Shown here: in pieces, positions 23,652 through 30,230 of the stretch
Layout: every line of letters starts with the position of its first letter
Position numbering within the stretch: position 1 is the stretch's first letter
Source: Myceligenerans salitolerans
GTDB lineage: Bacteria > Actinomycetota > Actinomycetes > Actinomycetales > Cellulomonadaceae
DNA length: 64,000 bases
Direction: 5' to 3'
NCBI RefSeq assembly: GCF_017349295.1
Contig: NZ_JAFMPK010000009.1
Location: 149,070 to 213,069 of the forward strand
Program-made: the position numbers and the translations under genes
The notes under the pieces: model-generated
Told to the model about the DNA's origin: nothing
Database searches by the model: none
The model's input: only the letters and a program-made list of their open reading frames with translations

Positions 23652-26087
23652 GTGGTGGACATCGCGGACGACTTGCTCCCGGGACCCGTTTTTGCGGTCG
23701 CTCGGAGCCGCCTGGCCCGTGCCCGGGCCAGCCGCTCTCGCATCAACGCCCTGTGGAACTCGATGCGGACCGACCAGCCGTTCTCCGCGTGGGTCGAGTC
23801 TCCCGAGCCTCTCGTCCATGAAGTGTGGTGCTCCTTCGAGCCCGGTGACGCCCTACAGCGAGAGGCGGACGAGGCCATGGCCGCCTTCCTCCGCGATATC
23901 AAGGCCGCGCTGGACGCCTGTGTACTTGCGGCGGCAAACGCTGTCTGCCGCCCGATTGGGTGGGTTGAGCCCGAAGTCCATCAGATGCCGCTCGTCGCCG
24001 AGCCCTCGGAGTTCGATTCACTTCCTGCACGGGGGCAGCTAAGGGGTCTGCGCCCGGACCAGGTCCGGGCCCTCCGGCTCCTTCAGCCGTTCACCGAACG
24101 CCTGGACGCCACGTCCGCACGCACGATTGCCCGGGACATGGCGCATCTCGCAGCCGGGCTTGAGGCACTCAGTGAATGGGAGGCATCTCAGGGAGAACGT
24201 CTGTTGTTCACCGCATGGGCGTCCAAGGCCGATCCCAAACCTGCGCTTCCAGACGGTGTGCGCATCGAGGAGAGAGAAGTCGACCCAGCAGGTCCGCTTC
24301 ATCAGCCCAAGCGGTTGGCCAGGTTCACCCTTCACAAGGACTCGGCCGGAGCGTCGTTCGCCGGCAACCCCAACGTCTCCTTCGATGTCATCTTGAACAC
24401 CGGCCCTCGGCCCGACGACCCCGATGACAATTTCGCCCACCGCTCGCATGGACTGGTTGCGATCACGCGGCACCTCATCGAGGGGTTGGAGCGGTCGGTC
24501 AGCGACCCCTACCGCGTGGATCTTCTCCGCGCGCTGGATCTCCCTGAGCAGAAGGTCGACACCTGGCTACCCGTGGAGTTCAACAGTGCCAACGAGGAAG
24601 CTGACGTCAGAGGTGCCATCGTGGAGTCCGACAGGGGCATGGCCACCTACCTCAACGGTGACGGCACCCTGGTATACATGCGCCTCTCCGGGGACGGGCG
24701 CGTTCTGGGACGTGAGATCGCGCCCGCGCGCGACCTGCTGGACGCCAGCCTGGATGGAACGGCCGTCGAGGAAGCCACTCGGGCTGCTGCTGGCAGGTGG
24801 GGTCTGCCTGACCTCGTCCTCCGACCGAAGGTCTATGCGAAGGGACGCGGGGTGCGCGAACTCGGCGACGGAACGATCCTTGCCGGCCTCCGCGGGATCA
24901 GCCTTCAGGTCAAGGCCCGAGGCGTCACCGGGGATACCCCGGAGAGGGCGAGGAAGTGGATGCTGAAGAATGCAGCCCAGGGCCTCCGGCAAGCACGGGG
25001 GACGATTAGGACAGCCCTACTCAACCCTGCCGTCGAGCTAACAAACCTGCGCGGACGCACCGTCAAGGTCCACGGAAGCGCGGTTGCGTGGATTCCCGTC
25101 GTGGTGATCGACCACCCCGACTCTCCGCCGACGGGCGTTATCCCGGCGCCCGACCCCAGGGGCCCCAGCGTTGTGCTGACGCGGCGCGACTGGGAGTTCC
25201 TCTGGGACCAGCTTCGTTCCGCAACTGCGGTCGTCGACTACATCCACCGCGTCGCCCAGGAGGAAGAACCGCTCGAGCTGGGCGCAGAGAGCAACCGGTA
25301 CCTCGACCTCGCCGAGAAGGATGCGCATGCCCCTCCGAGGAGGTTGCCTGACTGGATCCCGGAGACCGGTGCCGTGCACACGAGCCTGCCCCTTCTCCCC
25401 TACGATCCAGCAGGATCGGCCGACCGTTTCGGGCAGGCGATCTTCCAGCGGATCCTCGAGGACATCGCCGACACCGACTTCGCAGGCGACGAAACAGACC
25501 GCATCGCGCTTCTCTCTTACATCGACCGTGTTGCGGTCGGGGCGCGGGCCGAACTGGGCAGGCTCCTGCTGCGACGGCTGATCCAGTGCGCCGAGGCGGC
25601 GCCCGATGGTCATCGGATGGACCACCGGGTCATGTACATCGACGAGGGCTCTCTCCAGGTCACCTTTACGACCATGTCGCAACTGACCGACTACCACCAG
25701 GAGATCTACCGGTCGTGGCTGCTGCTGCGTCGGCAGGACTTCCTGAAGAAGTCAGGCGCCCTGGGACCGATCTACCCGTGGACCGTGGGCGTCCTGCTCA
25801 CACCTCGCCCCGACGGCCCAAGACCGTGGGACACGACGACAATCTCCACGAATGGACCGCCCCCATACGACGCGACTGAATACGCCCGGCTCACCAAGGT
25901 GTTCGAGCCCAACCTCTGCCCCGGATGCGCGAGTAGCGCGCGGGTCAGAGCCCGTCAGCACACCGGCGCTTCCGAACCGTCTGTGCGGACAATCGCTGTA
26001 GCGATGCCTTGGCAAGCATCCAGCCCGCCCCCGACTCAGGTGGTGCTAGCTTCGCTCTACAACTGTGGAAGGAGCCCCGAAGGATGA
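23652..26087 (+). CDS. Large unknown protein with possible PD-(D/E)XK-like core
   Basis: I do not recognise this 811-residue protein as a named family. Residues 1-190 are helical and Arg/Ala-rich, with a conserved-looking SFEPGDALQREADEAM. Residues 205-370 form a mixed domain (FDVILNTGPRPDDPDDNFAH; DTWLPVEFNSANEEAD). At 397-423, GRGVRELGDGT followed 12 residues later by LQVKAR resembles the Asp...(E/Q)xK core of restriction-like nucleases (Mrr types use QxK). The following region (DTPERARKWMLKNAAQGLRQ) fits the helix after that core. Residues 590-710 are helical; CPGC is at 756-759. The GTG start at 23652 lacks a clear RBS. The stop overlaps the start of a 63-residue protein. Confidence 0.6.
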   Translation: MVDIADDLLPGPVFAVARSRLARARASRSRINALWNSMRTDQPFSAWVESPEPLVHEVWCSFEPGDALQREADEAMAAFLRDIKAALDACVLAAANAVCRPIGWVEPEVHQMPLVAEPSEFDSLPARGQLRGLRPDQVRALRLLQPFTERLDATSARTIARDMAHLAAGLEALSEWEASQGERLLFTAWASKADPKPALPDGVRIEEREVDPAGPLHQPKRLARFTLHKDSAGASFAGNPNVSFDVILNTGPRPDDPDDNFAHRSHGLVAITRHLIEGLERSVSDPYRVDLLRALDLPEQKVDTWLPVEFNSANEEADVRGAIVESDRGMATYLNGDGTLVYMRLSGDGRVLGREIAPARDLLDASLDGTAVEEATRAAAGRWGLPDLVLRPKVYAKGRGVRELGDGTILAGLRGISLQVKARGVTGDTPERARKWMLKNAAQGLRQARGTIRTALLNPAVELTNLRGRTVKVHGSAVAWIPVVVIDHPDSPPTGVIPAPDPRGPSVVLTRRDWEFLWDQLRSATAVVDYIHRVAQEEEPLELGAESNRYLDLAEKDAHAPPRRLPDWIPETGAVHTSLPLLPYDPAGSADRFGQAIFQRILEDIADTDFAGDETDRIALLSYIDRVAVGARAELGRLLLRRLIQCAEAAPDGHRMDHRVMYIDEGSLQVTFTTMSQLTDYHQEIYRSWLLLRRQDFLKKSGALGPIYPWTVGVLLTPRPDGPRPWDTTTISTNGPPPYDATEYARLTKVFEPNLCPGCASSARVRARQHTGASEPSVRTIAVAMPWQASSPPPTQVVLASLYNCGRSPEG

Positions 26088-26275
26088 GACACGAACCAAC
26101 CACTGGCTACGAAGATCCGAGCGTGAACTACCGCGTCACATGGAGGTCCGTGGATGAGGGGGATACGACCCGTGAACGGGTGTTCTCTAACCGGGACCAA
26201 GGATGGGACTTCTACCAGGACTTGCAGAAGTCGCCACGCGCGTACGGCGCAACCTGGGAACATATCTCGGCGTAG
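26084..26275 (+). CDS. Small unknown protein translationally coupled to the 811-residue gene
   Basis: The predicted 63-residue protein (MRHEPTTGYEDPSVNYRVTW...) has a compact beta-rich N-terminal half and the aromatic motif WDFYQDLQKSPRAYGATWEH. The ATG at 26084 overlaps the upstream stop (ATGA) and is preceded by AAGGAG at good spacing, one of the best Shine-Dalgarno sequences in the island. It is therefore likely a genuine partner of the large protein, for example a regulator, inhibitor or accessory subunit. No family recognised. An upstream in-frame start at 26009 is less likely. Confidence 0.6.
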   Translation: MRHEPTTGYEDPSVNYRVTWRSVDEGDTTRERVFSNRDQGWDFYQDLQKSPRAYGATWEHISA

Positions 26276-26387
26276 GGGTACCTGATTGAGGGGAGTGGCC
26301 CTGAGCTGCCGCCGACGGGGCTGGCACGGATGCATCCCCGAGCTGGCGCCCGAAACCCGATTCGTCAGTGCCGCTGCGCCCAGACGG

Positions 26388-26393
26388 TACGTT
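26388..26393 (+). promoter_or_regulatory. -10 hexamer TACGTT, leaderless-type promoter
   Basis: TACGTT ends 7 nt before the GTG at 26401, the same arrangement as many host genes in the window. Confidence 0.4.
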
Positions 26394-26400
26394 CATCTCC

Positions 26401-26907
26401 GTGGGAAGGAAGAAGCGAAAGTCGCGCCCCGAGCTGCTCTTCTCCGGCGCGCCGACGTTGGACCTTGACGCGCTCGATTGCGCGTTGGCGCGAGCGGTCC
26501 GCGCCGAGGTCGGCGTCGGCGGCAGTTTCGTCTCGGCTGTCGATCCCGACGAGGACGTTCTCGCGGACGGGACCCTCAAGCGCGTGGTGGCCGTGCGTTC
26601 TGGGCCAGCGGTCGGTACCACCGGGATGGCTGACCTGGCAGCGCTGGTCACCGCGTTGACCGTGAACGAGGTCACCGACTTCGTCTGCATGTGCACCGGT
26701 GACCTCGTCATCGAGTTCTTCGACAGCGAGGGCATGCTGATCGAGGTCGTCCGGATCGACCTTCCCGATTCCATCGAGTGTCATCACTGGCTCGGGAAGG
26801 CGACGCTCGCGGAACCCGACCGGCTCACCGCGTGGCTACGTGCGCACCACCTACCTGCGGACAGTGACGAGCTCCATGCTCCACTCGCCGTCGCAGAGAG
26901 CCAGTAG
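26401..26907 (+). CDS. Hypothetical protein of the island
   Basis: This 168-residue soluble protein has no family I can name. A basic start (GRKKRKSRPELL) leads into an alternating alpha/beta body with VRAEVGVGGSFVSAVDPDEDV and VNEVTDFVCMCTGDLVIEFFD. It ends with WLGKATLAEPDRLTAWLRAHHL. The overall look (single acidic domain, late Trp-rich segment) is like small immunity- or SMI1-type proteins, but that is only an impression. The GTG at 26401 is preferred because of a TACGTT -10-like hexamer 7 nt upstream; an in-frame GTG at 26368 is possible. Confidence 0.5.
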   Translation: MGRKKRKSRPELLFSGAPTLDLDALDCALARAVRAEVGVGGSFVSAVDPDEDVLADGTLKRVVAVRSGPAVGTTGMADLAALVTALTVNEVTDFVCMCTGDLVIEFFDSEGMLIEVVRIDLPDSIECHHWLGKATLAEPDRLTAWLRAHHLPADSDELHAPLAVAESQ

Positions 26908-26916
26908 GTTCCCGAG

Positions 26917-27132
26917 ATGGACGACGCCTACCGCTCGGCGGTCTATCGGCTGACCCTTGTCACGCACGGCACGTTCCACTACGCGGAGGTGAGGGTCGCG
27001 GCGGCCACTGACGACGGGACAATCCCATCGGAATGCCGCTGCGAGTCCGCCGTTCGACCTGACCTAATCCGTCACACTTCGTCAGACCTGCAAGTCGCCC
27101 GCCGTCGTCGCCAGGACGCCGAAATGCCATGA
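26917..27132 (+). pseudogene. Short ORF, possibly a gene truncated at the island edge
   Basis: An ORF of 71 codons begins like a real protein (MDDAYRSAVYRLTLVTHGTF, beta-strand pattern to about residue 33). It degenerates into Arg-rich sequence close to the island's right end. It may be the 5' remnant of a gene cut during integration or decay. No RBS of note; low certainty that it is expressed. Confidence 0.3.
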
Positions 27133-27236
27133 GGCGAGAAGCGGTCGTAGCAGTCGATGCGCTGGTCGCAGCGCCAAATACAAAGCTATGACGCGCTTGG
27201 ACACGACGAACCAGGTCAACGTCCAGCACTGTTGCA
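27133..27236. other. Island right-end spacer
   Basis: About 100 relatively AT-rich bases between the last island ORF and the mutM remnant. No gene or strong repeat is seen; GGTCAACGTCC near 27213 loosely echoes the GAACGTCAACGTTC palindrome of the left end. Confidence 0.3.
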
Positions 27237-27381
27237 GTCCGGCTACTTCGAGCGGTCGCTGAACGTGTACGGGCGCGAGGGGCAGCCCTGCCGCCGCTGC
27301 GGGACGGAGGTGCGGCGCGAGCAGTTCATGAACCGGTCGTCGTACTTCTGCCCTCGTTGCCAGCGCGTACCACGTTCCTGA
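27237..27381 (+). pseudogene. mutM: Displaced 3' end of mutM (zinc-finger remnant)
   Basis: The frame reads [22 protein letters not shown] and continues to the second CPRC pair and a stop at 27381. It is the MutM C-terminal zinc finger without the first ~265 residues. Its GC-rich codons (CTG, GTG, CGC) match the host, unlike the end now attached to mutM. It is therefore best read as the original chromosomal 3' end, pushed 6.8 kb away by the island. It overlaps the 3' end of the convergent hydroxyacid dehydrogenase gene by 56 bases. Confidence 0.85.
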
Positions 27382-28336
27382 GCCCTGCCGCGCCGTCGCG
27401 TGTCCAGGCCGTGACCTGGTCCGCGAGGAACCGTGCGGCGCCACGTGGCCGCCCGCCGGCCACGTGCGGCGTGAGGATCAGGTTCGGGCAGTCCCACAGC
27501 GGCGAGTCGGCGGGCAGTGGTTCCGTCTCCGTCACGTCGAGCGCGGCCCCGGCGAGGCGGCCGGACCGGAGCGCGTCCAGCAGCGCGGCCTCGTCGACGG
27601 TGGTGCCGCGCCCGGCGTTGACGAACCGGGCGTGCGGGGGGAGCTGGGCCAGGACGCCGGCGTCCAGCGCGTGTCGCGTGCCCGGCACGGCCGGCAGCAG
27701 GGACACGAGGACGTCGGTGGTGGGCAGCAGTCCGGCGAGCCCGTCCGGGCCGACGACGTCGAACCCGGCGCGGCTGCCCGGGGTCCCGGCGACCCCGGTG
27801 ACGTGTGCGCCGAGGGCGTCGAGCAGCGGGGCGAGCCGTTCCGCGATGGATCCGAAGCCCCACAGGACGACGCGCGCCCCCGACAGGGTCCAGTGCGCGT
27901 CGGTGTCGGGGGCCGCCTGGGCGGCGGCCATCTCCCGTGCCCAGCGGTGCTCACGTTGCGCCCGGAGAGCCTCCGGCAGGCGTCGTACGGAGGCGAGGAC
28001 GAGCATGAGGGCGTGCTCGGCCACCGTCTCGTCGTGGAGCGAGCGTCCCGAGGAGATGGTGACATCGTCGGCGAACCCGGCGGCCAGCGCCACGTCCGGG
28101 CCCGCCGAGAGGGTCTGGACCCAGCGCAGGCGGGTGAGGCGGCGTGCCGCGTCGGAGACGAGCGCGGGCGGGTTCGCCCAGGTGACCAGCACGTCGGCAT
28201 CGGCGTGCTCGTGGGGGACGGGCTCGTGCATGGCGTAGCGCACCACCGCCTCGTCGGCGACCGCCTGTCGCAGGTCGGCGTCCAGGAGCCGGCGGAATCC
28301 GAGGTCGAAGGTGACGTCGGGCAGGAGAATCTTCAC
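27326..28336 (-). CDS. D-isomer specific 2-hydroxyacid dehydrogenase
   Basis: This 336-residue NAD-dependent 2-hydroxyacid dehydrogenase contains [17 protein letters not shown] (Rossmann GxGxxA-type, about 165), [18 protein letters not shown] (catalytic-domain Arg region, about 237), the Glu of DVTETEPLP and the catalytic His of ILTPHVAGG. Phosphoglycerate- or glyoxylate/hydroxypyruvate-type activity cannot be separated by eye. The GTG at 28336 lies 6 nt after a TACAGT hexamer. Its last ~18 codons run antisense through the mutM remnant, an old convergent overlap. Confidence 0.88.
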   Translation of the reverse strand: MKILLPDVTFDLGFRRLLDADLRQAVADEAVVRYAMHEPVPHEHADADVLVTWANPPALVSDAARRLTRLRWVQTLSAGPDVALAAGFADDVTISSGRSLHDETVAEHALMLVLASVRRLPEALRAQREHRWAREMAAAQAAPDTDAHWTLSGARVVLWGFGSIAERLAPLLDALGAHVTGVAGTPGSRAGFDVVGPDGLAGLLPTTDVLVSLLPAVPGTRHALDAGVLAQLPPHARFVNAGRGTTVDEAALLDALRSGRLAGAALDVTETEPLPADSPLWDCPNLILTPHVAGGRPRGAARFLADQVTAWTRDGAAGLRNVVRAGNEGRSTTTGS

Positions 28337-28342
28337 GCCGGG

Positions 28343-28348
28343 ACTGTA
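28343..28348 (-). promoter_or_regulatory. -10 hexamer TACAGT, leaderless-type promoter
   Basis: TACAGT on the minus strand ends 6 nt before the GTG of the hydroxyacid dehydrogenase gene, with no Shine-Dalgarno. Confidence 0.45.
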
Positions 28349-28358
28349 ACCCTGGAGC

Positions 28359-28408
28359 CGGACGGTCACCGGCACGCCGTCATGGTGCGGGGTGCCGGTG
28401 ACCGTCCG
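28359..28408 (-). terminator. Hairpin terminator of the NlpC/P60 gene
   Basis: A perfect 17-bp inverted repeat (arms 28359-28375 and 28392-28408, 16-base loop) lies 7 bases after the NlpC/P60 stop. No T-tail, but the stem is exceptionally stable. Confidence 0.75.
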
Positions 28409-28414
28409 CGACGC

Positions 28415-29266
28415 TCAGGCGACGCGGACGAACGTCGGGTTGGACTGCCACATCGTCGTGTAGCGCAGCGGCGTGCCCGGCTGCACGGCCTCGACGATCA
28501 TGCCGTTGCCCGCGTAGAGGGCGACGTGGCCCGAGGTCCACACGATGTCGCCGGGCTGCGGGTCCGCGACGACGGTGCCGGCGTAGCGCAGCTCGCTCGA
28601 CGTGCGGGGAAGGCTGATGCCGAGCTGGCCGTACACGTAGGTGATGAGGCCGGAGCAGTCGAGGCCCTCCGACGGCGTCGAACCGCCGAGCACGTACGGT
28701 GTGCCGACGAGCTCCATCGCGAGGTTCACCGCCTGCTGACCCGTCGCGGACACGGCCGAGGTGGACACGGTGGCCGCGGCCTCGGCTGCTGCCGCTGCCT
28801 CCGCCTCCGCCTGAGCGGCAGCCTGGGCCTCGAGCTCCGCCTGGCGCTGGGCCTCGAGCTCGGCCTGGCGCTGCTTCTCGAGTTCGGCCTGGCGCTTCTC
28901 CTCCGCGATGCGCTTCGCCTCGGCCTTGCCCTCGGCGGTCTCCGCGTACGGGGTCACCTTGACGGTGCTGGCCTCGACGACGGTCTCCGCCCGCTGGGAG
29001 ACCTGGACCCGCTCGACGAGCTCGTCCGCCAGGACGCCGGCGTCCGCCTTGCCGTAGTCGACGGTCTGCTTGTTGCCCTCGGCGAGCGGTGCGGCGCCGG
29101 CGCTCGACGAGAACACCGACGCGAGCATGCCGCCCGTGACGGCGGCGATGGCGCCCGTCCGGGCAGCGGCCTCACCCACGCCGGACAGCGGGGTGATGGT
29201 GGGGCGCTCGGCGCGGTGGCGACCGCGGCGGGACGAGCGGCTGGTTTCAGGCGTGATCGTGGTCAC
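28415..29266 (-). CDS. Secreted NlpC/P60 peptidoglycan hydrolase
   Basis: This 283-residue protein is predicted to be exported. The basic N-terminus (RRGRHRAERP) is followed by a hydrophobic stretch around residues 38-60. An Ala/Glu/Gln/Lys coiled coil (about 110-180, repeats of AELEAQRQ) follows. The C-terminal NlpC/P60 domain has the catalytic Cys in EGLDCSGLITYVYGQ (about 204) and the His in TSGHVALYAG (about 242). Such enzymes cut stem-peptide bonds in the wall. The GTG at 29266 follows GGAGGAG. Expression is probably controlled by the c-di-AMP riboswitch upstream, as described for actinobacterial wall hydrolases. Confidence 0.9.
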   Translation of the reverse strand: MTTITPETSRSSRRGRHRAERPTITPLSGVGEAAARTGAIAAVTGGMLASVFSSSAGAAPLAEGNKQTVDYGKADAGVLADELVERVQVSQRAETVVEASTVKVTPYAETAEGKAEAKRIAEEKRQAELEKQRQAELEAQRQAELEAQAAAQAEAEAAAAAEAAATVSTSAVSATGQQAVNLAMELVGTPYVLGGSTPSEGLDCSGLITYVYGQLGISLPRTSSELRYAGTVVADPQPGDIVWTSGHVALYAGNGMIVEAVQPGTPLRYTTMWQSNPTFVRVA

Positions 29267-29277
29267 TGTCTCCTCCG

Positions 29278-29404
29278 ACGCCTGCGAGGTGAGCTGTCGG
29301 GTTCGGATGGGAGTATCACCCGGCCTCCCGCAGGAGGCTTCACCCCAAGGGCCGTGGCCCGTACTACCTGGTTCCCCCGTCCCCGCCATGTTTTCGCTGG
29401 GCAG
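29278..29404 (-). promoter_or_regulatory. Cyclic di-AMP riboswitch (ydaO/yuaA type)
   Basis: The leader on the minus strand carries the hallmark blocks of the ydaO/yuaA class in order: GACGGGGGAACCAGG, CTTGGGGTGAAGCC, a variable GC hairpin, CCGAACCCGACAGCTCACC and CGCAGGCG just before the Shine-Dalgarno. The class senses c-di-AMP and in actinobacteria commonly precedes resuscitation-promoting factors and NlpC/P60 or other wall hydrolases, normally switching expression off when ligand is high. Boundaries are approximate. Confidence 0.85.
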
Positions 29405-29467
29405 ATCCGGTGGCAGGGTTCGGCGGCCGGATCCGGGGCCGCGGTCTGGGTCCGCGGCTCGGGGATG

Positions 29468-29496
29468 ACAGTACAGAGGTTCACGGCGGATGTCAC
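29468..29496 (-). promoter_or_regulatory. Promoter of the c-di-AMP riboswitch/NlpC-P60 transcript
   Basis: On the minus strand, GTGACA (29496-29491) and TACTGT (29473-29468) are separated by exactly 17 bp. This predicts a start near 29461 and a leader of about 195 nt containing the riboswitch. Confidence 0.65.
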
Positions 29497-29598
29497 GAAT
29501 TGGTCACGCGAAGGTTTTCACCCGCATGTCGTAAGGGTCGGAAACGGGGTGTCATCGCAGGTCATGCCCTGGAAACGCCGTTCGCGCGAGCGAGCCTC

Positions 29599-29604
29599 TA
29601 GGGT
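29599..29604 (+). promoter_or_regulatory. -10 hexamer TAGGGT, leaderless-type promoter
   Basis: TAGGGT ends 6 nt before the ATG of the DUF664 gene, with no Shine-Dalgarno. Confidence 0.5.
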
Positions 29605-29610
29605 GACGAC

Positions 29611-30138
29611 ATGCCGCTCTCCGATGTCGAACCTCGTGTTGACTCCCCTGACCCCGCCGAGCAGCTCGTGGCGTACCTGGACTACTACCGGGGCGCGATC
29701 GAACGCAAGATCCGAGGTCTGGGCCCCGATCAGCTCGGCGCGCGCCCGCTCGCGTCCGGGTGGTCGCCGCTGGAACTGCTCGTGCACCTCGTCCACATGG
29801 AGCGGCGGTGGTTCGTGTGGGGGTTCCTGGCGGAGGACGTGCCCGATCCGTGGGGTGACCACGCCGGCGGGCGGCCGGACGGCGCGTGGGAGGTGCCGCC
29901 GGGCGACACGGAGGTCGAGTCCTGGCTGCGCCGCCTGCACGAAGGCGGCGTCCGGACCAGGCACGTCCTGTTCTCCCGCGGGCTCGCGGAGCGGGGCGCG
30001 ACGGGTGGGCGGTTCACGCCGGACGAGACCCCGCCCACGCTCCTGTGGATCGGGTTCCACGTGCTCCAGGAGTACGCCCGCCACGCGGGTCACCTGGACG
30101 CGGCACGCGAACAGATCGACGGCGCGACGGGGGAGTGA
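29611..30138 (+). CDS. DinB-like / DUF664 family protein
   Basis: This 175-residue protein has the four-helix DinB/YfiT-like fold signature of DUF664: WSPLELLVHLVHMERRWFVWGF with a candidate metal histidine (LVHLVHME) and a second late histidine set in FHVLQEYARHAGHLDAAREQ. Members are often thiol-dependent (mycothiol or bacillithiol) transferases or of unknown role; the cofactor here is not provable. The ATG at 29611 has a TAGGGT -10-like hexamer 6 nt upstream. Confidence 0.87.
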   Translation: MPLSDVEPRVDSPDPAEQLVAYLDYYRGAIERKIRGLGPDQLGARPLASGWSPLELLVHLVHMERRWFVWGFLAEDVPDPWGDHAGGRPDGAWEVPPGDTEVESWLRRLHEGGVRTRHVLFSRGLAERGATGGRFTPDETPPTLLWIGFHVLQEYARHAGHLDAAREQIDGATGE

Positions 30139-30155
30139 GGCCGGGGCGGCCGCAC

Positions 30156-30171
30156 CGGCACGCGCGTGCCG
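30156..30171. terminator. Palindrome between convergent genes, terminator candidate
   Basis: CGGCACGC-GCGTGCCG is a perfect 16-bp palindrome in the 92-base gap between the DUF664 gene and cydC. It is followed by two copies of GACGTC flanking 8 bases at about 30199. It could terminate either transcript. Confidence 0.4.
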
Positions 30172-30230
30172 TGGCGGACACCTCCGACCGCCCGGAAGCG
30201 ACGTCAGGGGAGTGACGTCACGGGCGTGAA

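Larger units (their letters stand above)
20467..27237. mobile_element. Genomic island integrated in the 3' end of mutM
   Basis: About 6.8 kb separates two versions of the mutM 3' end. Both begin at TC(G/C)GGCTACTTCG (20467 and 27238) and share longer identical blocks, for example GAGCAGTTCATGAACCG at 20548-20564 and 27319-27335. The upstream version completes mutM with atypical codons; the downstream version has host-like codons and no 5' part. The intervening DNA is visibly less GC-rich and holds accessory genes only: a toxin-antitoxin pair, a DUF6119 protein, an 811-residue protein and small unknowns. No integrase or transposase is recognisable, so the element is either decayed or mobilised in trans. 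Exact ends are uncertain by tens of bases. Confidence 0.8.

Noticed and set aside
27157..27381. A complete 74-codon small zinc-finger gene
   Set aside because: Residues from about 28 onward are the C-terminal end of MutM; upstream codons are unrelated island sequence, so it is a displaced gene fragment.
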